From the NCBI RefSeq assembly GCF_001444425.1, contig NZ_CP013189.1:2790001-2854000 (forward strand): 64,000 nt of DNA, written 5' to 3'. The position numbers and the translations under genes were made by a program. Below, in pieces: positions 1 through 8,929 of this stretch (positions are counted from its first letter, which is position 1; the number at the start of each line of letters is the position of its first letter). Source of the DNA: Pseudohongiella spirulinae. GTDB lineage: Bacteria > Pseudomonadota > Gammaproteobacteria > Pseudomonadales > Pseudohongiellaceae. Under the pieces are notes generated by a model, which saw only the letters and a list, made by a program, of their open reading frames with translations, was not told the DNA's origin and ran no database searches.

Positions 1-1096
1 CTTGTTGCTGCATTTGTTCCGCCAGTTCATCAAGCGCCTCACTTACCCGCTCTACCAGTATGTTGGCACCAATGCCTTCGGGTACTTGCTCATAGTTCAT
101 CAGCCCCACCTCCACCAGCCAGGAGGCAAGACTGCGGATTCGATTGCTGCCGGCTGCCTGAGCAATACGGTAACGGCTGCGCTTGCGCTCCATTCTGTCC
201 AGAGCGGCCGCCAATCGCCAACGCCCCCGGTAATCAAATATCAGCATGGGCAGTTCGCGACCATTAATGAGCTCGAATGCCAGCACCAGCATCGACTCAA
301 CATCCTGCATGGTTATCAGCAGCAGATTATCCTGTTCAATGGCCGCCAGTACCCGCGCGATAAAGTGCTCCGTACGCGGTGTACCATGTCTCAATCTGGC
401 AATTTCTCCCTGGTATCGCAGTCGCAGGATTTCGGCTGCCTGCGGCGAAACTTCAGCCAAAGAAATCATGGTAGTCTCAAACCTTTCGTTCCATTGGGAA
501 TGAACATCGTCGATACGTGAAAAAAGACCAGCACGACGAAAATTATCTATATTCCCCAGGATTTCGGCCAACTCTGCGTCGCCAGTCAACTGCTGACTGG
601 CCATCACGACACCTCCCGGTGAAAGATCAACGCGTTGCAACAGTTGAATAGCAGATTCCCGCTCCCGAGTCTCGCCCTCATGGCTGCTTACCACCAGATT
701 TTTTACTGAAAGTATCAAGTCCCCCAGTTTGTCGATTACTTCAGTAACGGCAAGTTGCGCCCTCTCAGAACGATAACCCAGTGTGCTGTCGTAAACAATT
801 TTGGCAATCAGGGCGATCAAGCCACTCAGCACCGTAAAGCTGACAAAATAAATCAGTTGTTGATTTGATGGCGCCTGACCGAAGCCGATATAGTATCCAC
901 CATACAAGCCCAATGCCGTGACCGGCCCTGCCGTCCACGCCAGCCCCAACAGACTGCGCGAAATGCGTACCCGCCGAACACTGCGGGCAAACTGATCAAG
1001 CTGCTCAGTATCCTCTCGATTGAGGGAAATCCCTTTTTTATCCTGCTTCCTGCGCCACGACCAGCGCAACAGATTGGTGAAAGATCGGTTAATCAC
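1..1096 (-). CDS. Membrane protein of unknown function, 3' end outside the window
   Basis: A clean open frame runs on the minus strand from about 1096 down to base 1, where the gene leaves the window, so the C-terminus is missing. About 360 codons are visible. The best start is a GTG near 1096 (reading M-I-N-R-S-F), because no ATG lies near the frame's upstream stop. No clear ribosome-binding site precedes it, so the start is uncertain by a few codons. The N-terminus is basic (R-W-S-W-R-R-K-Q). Two hydrophobic segments follow at roughly residues 45-65 and 75-95, then a soluble, charged, mostly helical C-terminal part. I do not recognise the family. It is divergent from the riboswitch/btuB transcript. 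Confidence 0.7.
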   Translation of the reverse strand, partial: MINRSFTNLLRWSWRRKQDKKGISLNREDTEQLDQFARSVRRVRISRSLLGLAWTAGPVTALGLYGGYYIGFGQAPSNQQLIYFVSFTVLSGLIALIAKIVYDSTLGYRSERAQLAVTEVIDKLGDLILSVKNLVVSSHEGETRERESAIQLLQRVDLSPGGVVMASQQLTGDAELAEILGNIDNFRRAGLFSRIDDVHSQWNERFETTMISLAEVSPQAAEILRLRYQGEIARLRHGTPRTEHFIARVLAAIEQDNLLLITMQDVESMLVLAFELINGRELPMLIFDYRGRWRLAAALDRMERKRSRYRIAQAAGSNRIRSLASWLVEVGLMNYEQVPEGIGANILVERVSEALDELAEQMQQQ

Positions 1097-1189
1097 TGTA
1101 TTACCGGCGTCACATCTCGTTAGCTAAAGCGCCCAGTATACATGAGCGATAGCCGATTGACTTGCTCAGCGCTTTGGCCTAAGGTGGCC

Positions 1190-1425
1190 TCGCTTCAGGT
1201 GTTTACTGTCTATCGGGATAGAGAGTCAGTAAATGAAACGGGAAGTCGGTGCGGCCATATGATAGCCAGCCAATTCCGACGCTGCCCCCGCAACGGTAGG
1301 CAAGTCAGTGCAGTCTCAATGCCACTGTCCAGGTGCATGCATCATGCGCCAGGATGGGAAGGCGACTCGCACAAGGTCAGCTTTTGACAGCGGCCAGCTT
1401 GCAAGCCCGGAGACCGGCCTGCTGC
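1190..1425 (+). ncRNA. Cobalamin riboswitch
   Basis: The leader upstream of the BtuB-like receptor carries the conserved cobalamin-riboswitch blocks in order. These are GGGAAgtcGGTG at about 1240-1251, GCTGCCCCCGCAACGGT at 1281-1297, GCCACTG at 1321-1327, GGGAAGGC at about 1356-1363, and the B12 box AGCCCGGAGACCGGCC at about 1405-1420. In this family, binding of adenosyl- or other cobalamins lowers expression of the downstream transport gene. The receptor start codon lies about 115 bp downstream, with a hairpin just before its ribosome-binding site (see 1502-1523), which points to control of translation. Confidence 0.95.
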
Positions 1426-1501
1426 AAGTGAACGCGCTGCGGTGGGCAGGCTTTCGACCGGTCTGTCGCAGCAGTCCGTCGTAGCGCATTGTTTATACAC
1501 C

Positions 1502-1523
1502 ACACACTCGGGTGAGAGTGTGT
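1502..1523 (+). promoter_or_regulatory. Expression-platform hairpin before btuB ribosome-binding site
   Basis: A perfect 8-bp stem (ACACACTC at 1502-1509 with GAGTGTGT at 1516-1523, six-base loop) ends one base before the AGGAG ribosome-binding site at 1525-1529. The ATG follows at 1538. No U-tract follows the stem, so it is not an intrinsic terminator. Its place between the B12 aptamer and the Shine-Dalgarno suggests it is part of the switch that controls translation (inference). Confidence 0.5.
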
Positions 1524-1537
1524 CAGGAGACAATGCC

Positions 1538-3382
1538 ATGACAACCAAACGACCACTGCTGCTGGCCAGCGCTACCTGCCTGCTGCACTTTGCCGGCATC
1601 AGCACGGCGCAGGATAACCCTGCAGCCCAGCCAGGCGATCAGCCCGCAGAAATGCTGATCACTGCCAACCGCTTTTCCCAGTTACGTGCCGACACACATA
1701 CGGCGCATTCCGTCATCGACAGCACAGCTATCCGTCGCAGCGCCGCGCAGAGTCTGTTCGATGTATTATCTACTCTTCCAGGCATGCAACTGGCGCGCAC
1801 TGGTGTAGAAGGCTCACAGACCAGTCTGTTCCTGCGCGGCAGCAACTCTAACCACACACTGATTCTGCTGGATGGTGTGCGCCTGAATACCGCAAGTGAA
1901 GGCGCTGCCAGACTGGAAAATATCCCTTTGGACAGCATTGACCGAATAGAAGTGGTAAGAGGTCCGCAATCGAGCCTTTACGGTGCCGATGCCATTGGGG
2001 GCGTGGTGCAGATATTTACTCGCAAGGATGTGGCAGCAGAGAGCCTGGCAGGGGAACTCCGCCTGGGCAGTGGTACTGAACAGACTCGCCTGGCCAGCGC
2101 TGCACTCAGCGGTCGCACTGCATCAACATCGTTGCACCTTAATCTGTCGCACCGCCAGACCGATGGCATTCCTTCTCTCAATGCTCCGATGCCAAGCACT
2201 GAAGACGCTGACTATCAGAATCAGTCCGCCTCATTGCGACTGAATCACCAGTTTGACCCACAGCATTCCGTTTCGCTGAGCTGGCAAAGCAGTGATGCCG
2301 AAAAAACCTTTGATGGCGGCGACTCAGAGGCCGACAGCCAGACGATTGCACTGAGCCTGCATAATACCTGGACGGATCAGTGGCAAAGTCGATTGCAGCT
2401 GAGTCGTTTTCGTGATGCCAACATCACGCGCAGTTTTGGGGAAGCACGCAGCACCACACGCCGTGAAAGTCTGCAGTGGCAACACGAGCTGACACTGTCA
2501 TCAAACAGCAACAGCGTTGTTGGTCTGGATGTTGACCGGGAGTCTCTGGATTATCAGAACCCTGGCGCCGTGCTTAATCAAAACTCACGTGACAACGTTG
2601 GACTATTCGCGGTACATCAGCAAAGCTGGGGGGACTGGTCCTCAACACTGTCTGCCCGACACGATGACAATGAGCAGTTTGGCAAGCATCAATCTGGTCG
2701 TCTCTCGCTGGGCCGACACCTTGGAGATCACAGCAACATCTGGTTGGCCGCGGGTACCGCCTACAAGGCCCCCACCATGCTGGATCTGTATGTGGATTTT
2801 CCGGATTTCTGGTTCTACGCCAATCCTGATCTGCAGCCAGAAAAAGCCCGCAATCTGGAGCTGGGATTCAACACACATTGGTTTGCCACCGATCTGACCG
2901 TCAATGTATTCCGTAACGACATACGCGACCTGATCGGCACCGATACCAGTTTCACGACACTGGCCAACATCAGTCGGGCACGTATTGATGGCTCGGAGAT
3001 TACGATGAACAGAGACCTGTTTGGCTGGCAGACCATGCTCTCGCTCACCTGGCTGGACCACGAGAATCGTGCGACAGGTCAGCGACTGGTGCGAAGACCT
3101 GACAGAATGCTCAATCTGCAAATCAGCAGACAATTTGAACGACTGTCGGTATTATTGGATTGGCAGGCCAATGGCTCGCGAGCCGATCTGGATCCGGTAG
3201 ACTATTCCAGGTCACGCGTGGCTGGTTATGGTTTGCTGGACTCAGTCATAAGCTGGCAATTCTCTGACCAGCTCAGCGTACAGTTAAAAGTGGGTAATGT
3301 ATTTGACCAGCAATACGAGGTGGTTGACGGCTACAACACCCTGGGCAGACATGCGCTGCTGACTGTAAATCAAGGTTTTTAA
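1538..3382 (+). CDS. btuB: TonB-dependent vitamin B12 receptor, BtuB-like
   Basis: Outer-membrane receptor that takes up cobalamin using TonB energy. The chosen ATG at 1538 has AGGAG eight bases upstream. It gives a protein of 614 residues, the same size as E. coli BtuB. A signal peptide (M-T-T-K-R... ending near A-Q-D) is followed by a TonB-box-like stretch (E-M-L-I-T-A-N-R). The plug domain spans about residues 40-160 and contains L-F-L-R-G-S, L-L-D-G-V and VVRGPQSSLYG. The rest reads as a 22-strand barrel ending in a terminal Phe, as in outer-membrane proteins. The cobalamin riboswitch directly upstream supports the B12 substrate rather than iron. An in-frame open stretch reaches back to 1442, but it runs through the leader and lacks a ribosome site. 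Confidence 0.93.
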   Translation: MTTKRPLLLASATCLLHFAGISTAQDNPAAQPGDQPAEMLITANRFSQLRADTHTAHSVIDSTAIRRSAAQSLFDVLSTLPGMQLARTGVEGSQTSLFLRGSNSNHTLILLDGVRLNTASEGAARLENIPLDSIDRIEVVRGPQSSLYGADAIGGVVQIFTRKDVAAESLAGELRLGSGTEQTRLASAALSGRTASTSLHLNLSHRQTDGIPSLNAPMPSTEDADYQNQSASLRLNHQFDPQHSVSLSWQSSDAEKTFDGGDSEADSQTIALSLHNTWTDQWQSRLQLSRFRDANITRSFGEARSTTRRESLQWQHELTLSSNSNSVVGLDVDRESLDYQNPGAVLNQNSRDNVGLFAVHQQSWGDWSSTLSARHDDNEQFGKHQSGRLSLGRHLGDHSNIWLAAGTAYKAPTMLDLYVDFPDFWFYANPDLQPEKARNLELGFNTHWFATDLTVNVFRNDIRDLIGTDTSFTTLANISRARIDGSEITMNRDLFGWQTMLSLTWLDHENRATGQRLVRRPDRMLNLQISRQFERLSVLLDWQANGSRADLDPVDYSRSRVAGYGLLDSVISWQFSDQLSVQLKVGNVFDQQYEVVDGYNTLGRHALLTVNQGF

Positions 3383-3399
3383 CTAAGTGGAGATTCGGG

Positions 3400-3819
3400 A
3401 TGAACAAGGCAACGCAGGCTTCAATCAGTTCACGACTCAGCAAACCGGTCATTACACTGGCCTGTCTGTTAATAGTCGGTGCGGTATTGTGGCAACTGCT
3501 GCCCAAAGCGTCTTTCTCCAGTGATCTCAGCCTGGTCGGTCAGGGAAGACCGGCCCTGGTCATGCTGCGTGAGATTCACGTCATGGGCGGTGAACGCGTC
3601 ATGGAAGACATGCTGAGTATTTATCCTGATTATGAGCAGGACATGGTTTTTCTGGTAGTTCATACCGGCCATCCGGACGGTCAGGCATTTTCACGTGAGC
3701 ACAATGTCCGCGACGGAGAACTGGTGCTGTTTGACAGCCAGGGAACGGCGCTCCAGCGCAGTGACCGCCCTGCCGATGCAGAGGCACTGCGTCGCTTTAT
3801 AGATCAGCACCTTATCTGA
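3400..3819 (+). CDS. Small membrane-anchored protein, possible cysteine-less thioredoxin fold
   Basis: A 139-residue protein with one hydrophobic helix at about residues 17-35 (V-I-T-L-A-C-L-L-I-V) and a periplasmic domain of about 100 residues. The domain's pattern is a strand (P-A-L-V-M-L), a helix, a strand (M-V-F-L-V-V-H-T) and a strand pair before a C-terminal helix (L-V-L-F-D-S-Q-G-T). This resembles a thioredoxin fold, but there is no CxxC pair, so redox activity is not expected. It starts 17 bp after btuB with GGAG upstream. Its stop overlaps the next start (TGATG), so it is probably co-transcribed under the cobalamin riboswitch. Function unknown; the fold is an inference by eye. Confidence 0.8.
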   Translation: MNKATQASISSRLSKPVITLACLLIVGAVLWQLLPKASFSSDLSLVGQGRPALVMLREIHVMGGERVMEDMLSIYPDYEQDMVFLVVHTGHPDGQAFSREHNVRDGELVLFDSQGTALQRSDRPADAEALRRFIDQHLI

Positions 3820-4286
3820 TGGCGACAGAAATTGAACGCAAGTTTTTACTGGCGAATGGCAACTGGCGAACGAAAGTTGTCACGAGCATCAAGATTATCC
3901 AGGGATACCTGAGCCGAGACGAAACGACGGTGCGCATCAGGAAGTCAGGCAATCAGGCCTGGCTGACCATCAAAGGCCCAAGCCAGGGAATCAGCCGACT
4001 GGAATATGAATATGCCATCCCCCCGGCCGATGCTGACCAAATGTTAATGACCCTGTGCGACGACCAGCTCATAGAAAAGACCCGCCATCTGGTACCTGTA
4101 GACGCACTGACCTGGGAAATCGATGAATTTCATGGCAGACATCACGGATTGATAGTAGCAGAACTGGAATTGCCTCATGAGCACACCGCATTCGAGCGAC
4201 CCGACTGGCTCGGCCAGGAAGTCTCCTCTGATCCGCGCTACCGCAATTCTTATCTTGCATCGAATCCATTCTCTGGTAATCCGTAG
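3819..4286 (+). CDS. CYTH domain protein (inorganic triphosphatase family)
   Basis: The 155-residue protein opens with M-A-T-E-I-E-R-K-F-L-L, which contains the ExExK signature of CYTH tunnel phosphatases at residues 4-8. Further acidic and basic residues expected to line the tunnel are visible: R-I-R-K, L-T-I-K-G, R-L-E-Y-E-Y, W-E-I-D-E-F and V-A-E-L-E-L. Family members hydrolyse tripolyphosphate or thiamine triphosphate, and a few are class IV adenylate cyclases. Single-domain bacterial members are usually triphosphatases. The start overlaps the stop of the preceding gene by one base. Substrate cannot be told from sequence. Confidence 0.92.
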   Translation: MATEIERKFLLANGNWRTKVVTSIKIIQGYLSRDETTVRIRKSGNQAWLTIKGPSQGISRLEYEYAIPPADADQMLMTLCDDQLIEKTRHLVPVDALTWEIDEFHGRHHGLIVAELELPHEHTAFERPDWLGQEVSSDPRYRNSYLASNPFSGNP

Positions 4287-4330
4287 CAAGCTGTCCTATT
4301 CTTGATTCGGAAGTGCTACGGAGAGCTGCG

Positions 4331-7300
4331 ATGGCCGAGTGGTTTGACCAGAATTTATATTTTATTTACCAGATTTACGGCGTCGCCTTTCTGTTGCTGG
4401 GCCTGACAGCTCTTACAACCCCCCGGCAGATTCGACTACCTTTCATCGACCACATCTGGTTACTTGGCGTTTTCGGCTTGCTGCACGGCCTGCAGGAGTT
4501 TGTTGATGCACAAAGGCTGATCCGCGAGTCTCAAACCCTGGTGAACCTAAGCAGCGTGCTGGCATCCAGCTCATTTCTTGCCTTGTTTGAGTTCGGGCGC
4601 CGGGCATTGAGCATGCCTCTGCGCTTGAGCTATCTGCTCGCAGCCCTTCCGATCGGATTGATGGGGCTAATATCCGGTAGCCTGATTACGACTCTTGGCA
4701 TCGGTTCACGACTGACCTTCGGTGTATTCGGTGCTCTATTGACCGGCATTGCGTTCATGCGCGCGAAGCCATATCTGGAAGGCTCTCAGGATGAAGCTCT
4801 GCGGGTTATCTGGGCCGATGTCATCGCATGGGCTTTCCTGGTCTATGCTGCTCTGACCCTGTTTTCAGATGCGACTTTGATGCCTGCCGGACTTGGGCTG
4901 CCAAGTACGCAATGGTTTCAGCAAAACACCGGGCTGCCTGTACAGGTACTCAGGGCAATCTGTGCTCTGGTCGCAACAATTGCTCTGTGCTTTAAGGTAT
5001 TTCGGGCCAATCATAAAACGGCCGTCGATCTGGAAACCCTTATGCAAAGCCTCAACGGCTTTGTTTATCGATGCCGCAATGACCGCGACTGGACGCTGGT
5101 GTATATCGCCGGCAACGTTGAGGCGGTCACCGGTTTTGACATCAAATCAATCAGAAAGTCCGAAACAGTGTCGTTGAATGCGGGCATTCATCGCGATGAC
5201 CAACAGCGGGTTGCCGACGAATTGAGGGAATCTCTTAAACACGGTGCTCAGTTCGATCTAAGCTACCGGATTGTAACCCGTCAGGGAGAATCGCGCTGGG
5301 TGTCTGATCGCGGACACGGCATCTACGATCAAAAAGGACAACTGATTTATTTTCAGGGACATGTGGTTGACGCGGACGAGCTGATCCAGGCCCGTCTGCG
5401 ACTGGAGCGTGCGGAAGAGCTCGCCAGGCTGGGTCACTGGGAGTTCGATCCCGCCACCGGCACCGGCATCTGGTCCAAGCAAATGTTTCGCATGCTGGGA
5501 CTTCCAGTTGAGAAAGATGCTGCGCCAGACGCATCCACTTTTCTCGAACGCATTCATCCCCAAGATCGTGACAAAACGGGCAAGGCCTTGCAGGATATGG
5601 CCAATGGCGAAGCGCCGACAGCGGAAGTTTTCCGCAGCAACCCCGACTTTGGCCCCGTTCATTATTTTATGCCCAGCTGGCACTTTGAAGGCCGGGGCAA
5701 GTACGTACGCTATAGCGGAACTCTGCTGGATGTAACCAGGCAGCAGATCAGCATGCAACAGGTGCAAGCATCCGAACAGGCTCAGCGCAAGGCACTGACG
5801 CTGGCCCAACAAGAGCAAGGTCGCATGGCGGCTCTGCTGTCCGCCATGAGCATTGGCATCCTGTTTGAAGACCGCGATGGCCGGGTGGAGTATCTTAACC
5901 CGGCTTTTCGTCGCATGTGGGCAGTAAGTGACAAGGTCAATCTGATAGGCGAACCAACCCGCCGTGTTCTTGAGCATTCAACACATCGCTTCGCCCGCCC
6001 CGACCATGCCTCCCGTCATGTCTTGCACGTTCTGGATACCCATGAAATCAGCGAGCGCTTTGAGGTTGACCTGTACGACGGCCGTATTCTCACCCAGCTT
6101 TCCTATCCCGTATCGGATACAGATGGCCGTCTGATCGGTCGTTTGTGGATTTATGAAGACGTCACGCATGAGCGCCAGACAGCACAACAACTGGTCTACC
6201 TGGCCGAACATGACCCGTTGACCGGTTTGCACAACCGTCATCGTTTTCAGGAACAGCTGGAATGGATGATCCTCAGTGCCAGACGCAACGGCACACGCTT
6301 TGCCCTTTTGTATTTCGATCTGGACGACTTCAAGTACATCAACGATACCTTCGGGCATCGGGCTGGTGACAATGTACTGGTACGCACCGCCGGTGAAGTC
6401 GCCAGCCTGGTGCGTCAGGGTGAAATGTTTGCCCGTCTGGGTGGTGATGAGTTTGCCATCCTGACTGAATTGCACGACAAAGACCACCCGGAACCGCTGG
6501 CAGAGCGCATTTGCCATGCAATCGCTGCCATCCCCTTCCGCTTTCGTGGCAGCAATCTGCGCCTGACTACCAGTGTTGGTATCACCATCTTCCCGCAGCA
6601 TGGTGATAACGCGGAAGATCTGGTCGCGCATGCCGACACGGCCATGTATCAGGCCAAAAACGCCGGTAAAAACAGTTGGGCGATTTATGATGCTAACAAG
6701 GATGCCACCGAGGCGATGATCACGCGCATGAACTGGGTCAGCCGCATTGCGCACGCCCTGGAAAGCAATTTACTGGAGCTGCATTTTCAGGGTGTTTATC
6801 AGACGATTGACCGAAGTCTGAGTCACCTGGAAGCCCTGGTGCGCATGCGGGACCCCGCGCAACCCGATGAGCTGATTATGCCAGGGCAATTTATCCCGAT
6901 TGCAGAAAAAAGTGGTCAGATACTGGAGATTGATCGCTGGGTGCTCAGAAACAGCATAGCGCTGCTTGCGAATCACCCTGAGCTGAATGCCTTATCTGTC
7001 AACATTTCCGGCCGCAGCTTTGATGAACCCGGCTTACCACAAACCATTCAGCAATTGCTGCACGAATACAATGTCGCTCCCCAGCGCTTGCTGATCGAAC
7101 TGACCGAGACAGCCGCCGTATCAGAAATGCAGGACGCCCAGCGCTTTATCGAGGCCCTGCAGCAAACCGGCTGCATAGTCTGTCTGGACGACTTTGGTAC
7201 TGGCTTCTCGACCTTTGCCTATCTGAAATACCTGGGCGTGGAGATCCTCAAAATTGACGGCATGTTCATTCGTGACTTACCCAACAACCGGGATAACCAG

Positions 7301-7480
7301 GCATTTGTCAAAGCCATGGTCGACGTTGGCAAAGGACTCAACAAGATCACTGTGGCCGAGTTTGTTGAAGACCGCGAGACCTTTGAGATGCTGCAAAAAC
7401 TGGGCATTGATCTGGCACAGGGCTACTTTCTGGACCGCCCTGATGCCGACCACCCGGCCTTGCACAAACCGCTTGACTGA
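4331..7480 (+). CDS. Membrane-bound PAS-GGDEF-EAL cyclic-di-GMP protein
   Basis: Predicted to make and/or break cyclic di-GMP at the inner membrane. From the ATG at 4331 (GGAG seven bases upstream; a GTG at 4313 is the alternative) it has about 1049 residues. The N-terminal ~225 residues are a multi-helix membrane sensor. Three PAS-like regions follow at about 235-355, 360-475 and 498-615, then GGDEF at about 625-785 and EAL at about 805-1045. The cyclase motif is intact (L-G-G-D-E-F, coordinates 6436-6453). The phosphodiesterase residues also look intact: E-A-L, S-V-N-I-S, E-L-T-E, D-D-F-G-T-G, K-I-D-G, A-E-F-V-E and Q-G-Y. Both activities are therefore possible. It starts 44 bp after the CYTH gene and may share its transcript. 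Confidence 0.95.
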   Translation: MAEWFDQNLYFIYQIYGVAFLLLGLTALTTPRQIRLPFIDHIWLLGVFGLLHGLQEFVDAQRLIRESQTLVNLSSVLASSSFLALFEFGRRALSMPLRLSYLLAALPIGLMGLISGSLITTLGIGSRLTFGVFGALLTGIAFMRAKPYLEGSQDEALRVIWADVIAWAFLVYAALTLFSDATLMPAGLGLPSTQWFQQNTGLPVQVLRAICALVATIALCFKVFRANHKTAVDLETLMQSLNGFVYRCRNDRDWTLVYIAGNVEAVTGFDIKSIRKSETVSLNAGIHRDDQQRVADELRESLKHGAQFDLSYRIVTRQGESRWVSDRGHGIYDQKGQLIYFQGHVVDADELIQARLRLERAEELARLGHWEFDPATGTGIWSKQMFRMLGLPVEKDAAPDASTFLERIHPQDRDKTGKALQDMANGEAPTAEVFRSNPDFGPVHYFMPSWHFEGRGKYVRYSGTLLDVTRQQISMQQVQASEQAQRKALTLAQQEQGRMAALLSAMSIGILFEDRDGRVEYLNPAFRRMWAVSDKVNLIGEPTRRVLEHSTHRFARPDHASRHVLHVLDTHEISERFEVDLYDGRILTQLSYPVSDTDGRLIGRLWIYEDVTHERQTAQQLVYLAEHDPLTGLHNRHRFQEQLEWMILSARRNGTRFALLYFDLDDFKYINDTFGHRAGDNVLVRTAGEVASLVRQGEMFARLGGDEFAILTELHDKDHPEPLAERICHAIAAIPFRFRGSNLRLTTSVGITIFPQHGDNAEDLVAHADTAMYQAKNAGKNSWAIYDANKDATEAMITRMNWVSRIAHALESNLLELHFQGVYQTIDRSLSHLEALVRMRDPAQPDELIMPGQFIPIAEKSGQILEIDRWVLRNSIALLANHPELNALSVNISGRSFDEPGLPQTIQQLLHEYNVAPQRLLIELTETAAVSEMQDAQRFIEALQQTGCIVCLDDFGTGFSTFAYLKYLGVEILKIDGMFIRDLPNNRDNQAFVKAMVDVGKGLNKITVAEFVEDRETFEMLQKLGIDLAQGYFLDRPDADHPALHKPLD

Positions 7481-7492
7481 GCTTGCCGGTGG

Positions 7493-8824
7493 TCAGCCGG
7501 AAACTTGCTTCCATTTCAGACTCAATCCCGCACCCAGCAAACCGGCCAACCCCAACAGTATCAGTGTCAGATGCACTGATACGGCGGCCGCCAGCGCGCC
7601 CAGCAAGCCAGTCAACAGCAGCAAAAATCCAATAACTGTATTACTGACCGCCACATAGTCCGTGCGTTTGTTACCACTAGCCATGTCAACCAGATAGGTC
7701 TTGCGGCCCAGTCTGACACCGGCGTGAGAAATGCCCAGCACAAAAAACGCCAGGGGGAAAAACCACAGGGATGCCGTTGTTGAAAAGTCAATCAGTGACC
7801 AGGCGACCACCAGCAGAGTAGTGAGACCGGACAACCCACAGGCAACGGCAAAGACCTGACGACTGGAATGATCAGCCCAGCGGCCCCAGACCGGCGAACT
7901 GAGCAGGCCAGCCAACCCCTCAGTCGCAATCATCATGCCCAGCAGGGAGGCAGCGCTGCCCAGGTCATTACGCGCTAAAGAGACATAAAAAGGCGCGGCC
8001 AACCCTGAACCCATGGCCAATGCCCGCCCCGTTACAAAGCGCCGGAAAGGAATGTCCTGCCTCAGTAAGTCGAGTTTCTGTACCGCCTCGGTAAACCCGT
8101 TGGCGCCGCCCCCGGAGGCACCTGGAAACTCAACAATACGCGCGTAGGCCGCGATTGCCACAAACCAGAGCAATGCCGCTACCACCAGCAGGTTAATATA
8201 CAAAGCGGCGGATTCACTCTCGCCCTGCGCGCTCAGCCACATTCCCGTCATAAATGCACAGAGCCCGGCGATCGCGCTGATCCAGCCTGACAATCTGCCG
8301 CGCCGGGTCTTGGGTATGGTTTTGCCCAGCACATCTTTGTAGGCAACCGAGCAGGCCCCCCGTGCCAGGCTGAACAGAATCAGCAAGCCGACCACGATCA
8401 GACCCAATGTCAGTCCCTGCAACACCAGGGCAGCCCAGGCCATCGCCAACAGGGAAAAACCCTGCACCGTGCCACCTGCCACCCAGATCCATTTGCGGAT
8501 GGCCTGCCTGCGAACCAGCGCACCAATAAACATCTGGGGCAGCATCGAGCCCGACTCGCGAATCGGCACCAGCACACTGATAATCCAGGCTGGCGCGCCC
8601 AACTGCAATAACAACCATGGCAGCGTGGTTTTAGAATTGGCCAGTTTGTCAGCAATATTGCTGCAGGTATTGGCGATCAGAGTGGCAAGAAAATTACCGG
8701 GCGTCTCGCGGCAGGCCTCGTCGCTGATGTCCTTGCAAACGCGACCCTCATCATCTTCTGCGAGACGCTCATAAAGTTGTGATTTCCAGTCTTCTGCATC
8801 CGTCTGCTGTATTTGATCTGTCAT
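7493..8824 (-). CDS. MFS transporter
   Basis: A 443-residue major facilitator with about 12 hydrophobic helices. It has an unusual hydrophilic N-terminal extension of about 55 residues before the first helix, rich in Asp/Glu (A-E-D-D-E-G-R) and holding two cysteines. The cytoplasmic loop K-T-I-P-K-T-R-R-G-R-L-S-G between helices fits the MFS signature region. A second basic loop, W-G-R-W-A-D-H-S-S-R, follows in the C-terminal half. Substrate unknown. It is convergent with the GGDEF/EAL gene (12-bp gap) and divergent from the beta-helix operon. Confidence 0.88.
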   Translation of the reverse strand: MTDQIQQTDAEDWKSQLYERLAEDDEGRVCKDISDEACRETPGNFLATLIANTCSNIADKLANSKTTLPWLLLQLGAPAWIISVLVPIRESGSMLPQMFIGALVRRQAIRKWIWVAGGTVQGFSLLAMAWAALVLQGLTLGLIVVGLLILFSLARGACSVAYKDVLGKTIPKTRRGRLSGWISAIAGLCAFMTGMWLSAQGESESAALYINLLVVAALLWFVAIAAYARIVEFPGASGGGANGFTEAVQKLDLLRQDIPFRRFVTGRALAMGSGLAAPFYVSLARNDLGSAASLLGMMIATEGLAGLLSSPVWGRWADHSSRQVFAVACGLSGLTTLLVVAWSLIDFSTTASLWFFPLAFFVLGISHAGVRLGRKTYLVDMASGNKRTDYVAVSNTVIGFLLLLTGLLGALAAAVSVHLTLILLGLAGLLGAGLSLKWKQVSG

Positions 8825-8929
8825 GCCGCCAGCTTAGCCCGCCTGTCTGGGCGCGACAAGTTGCAAATTATGCCGGACAGGGGTAATTTTGAACAGGAAC
8901 TCCGGCCACTTCCCTACAGGTGCAAGCTG

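Noticed and set aside
2-520. A plus-strand open frame of 172 codons at the window edge
   Set aside because: It lies opposite the longer minus-strand membrane-protein frame, has low-complexity His/Gln composition and no ribosome site.
1142-1387. A plus-strand open frame inside the btuB leader
   Set aside because: It overlaps the conserved cobalamin riboswitch blocks, which explain the sequence fully.
5258-6754. Two long minus-strand frames inside the GGDEF/EAL gene
   Set aside because: They are opposite a gene with complete, ordered catalytic motifs and have no family features.
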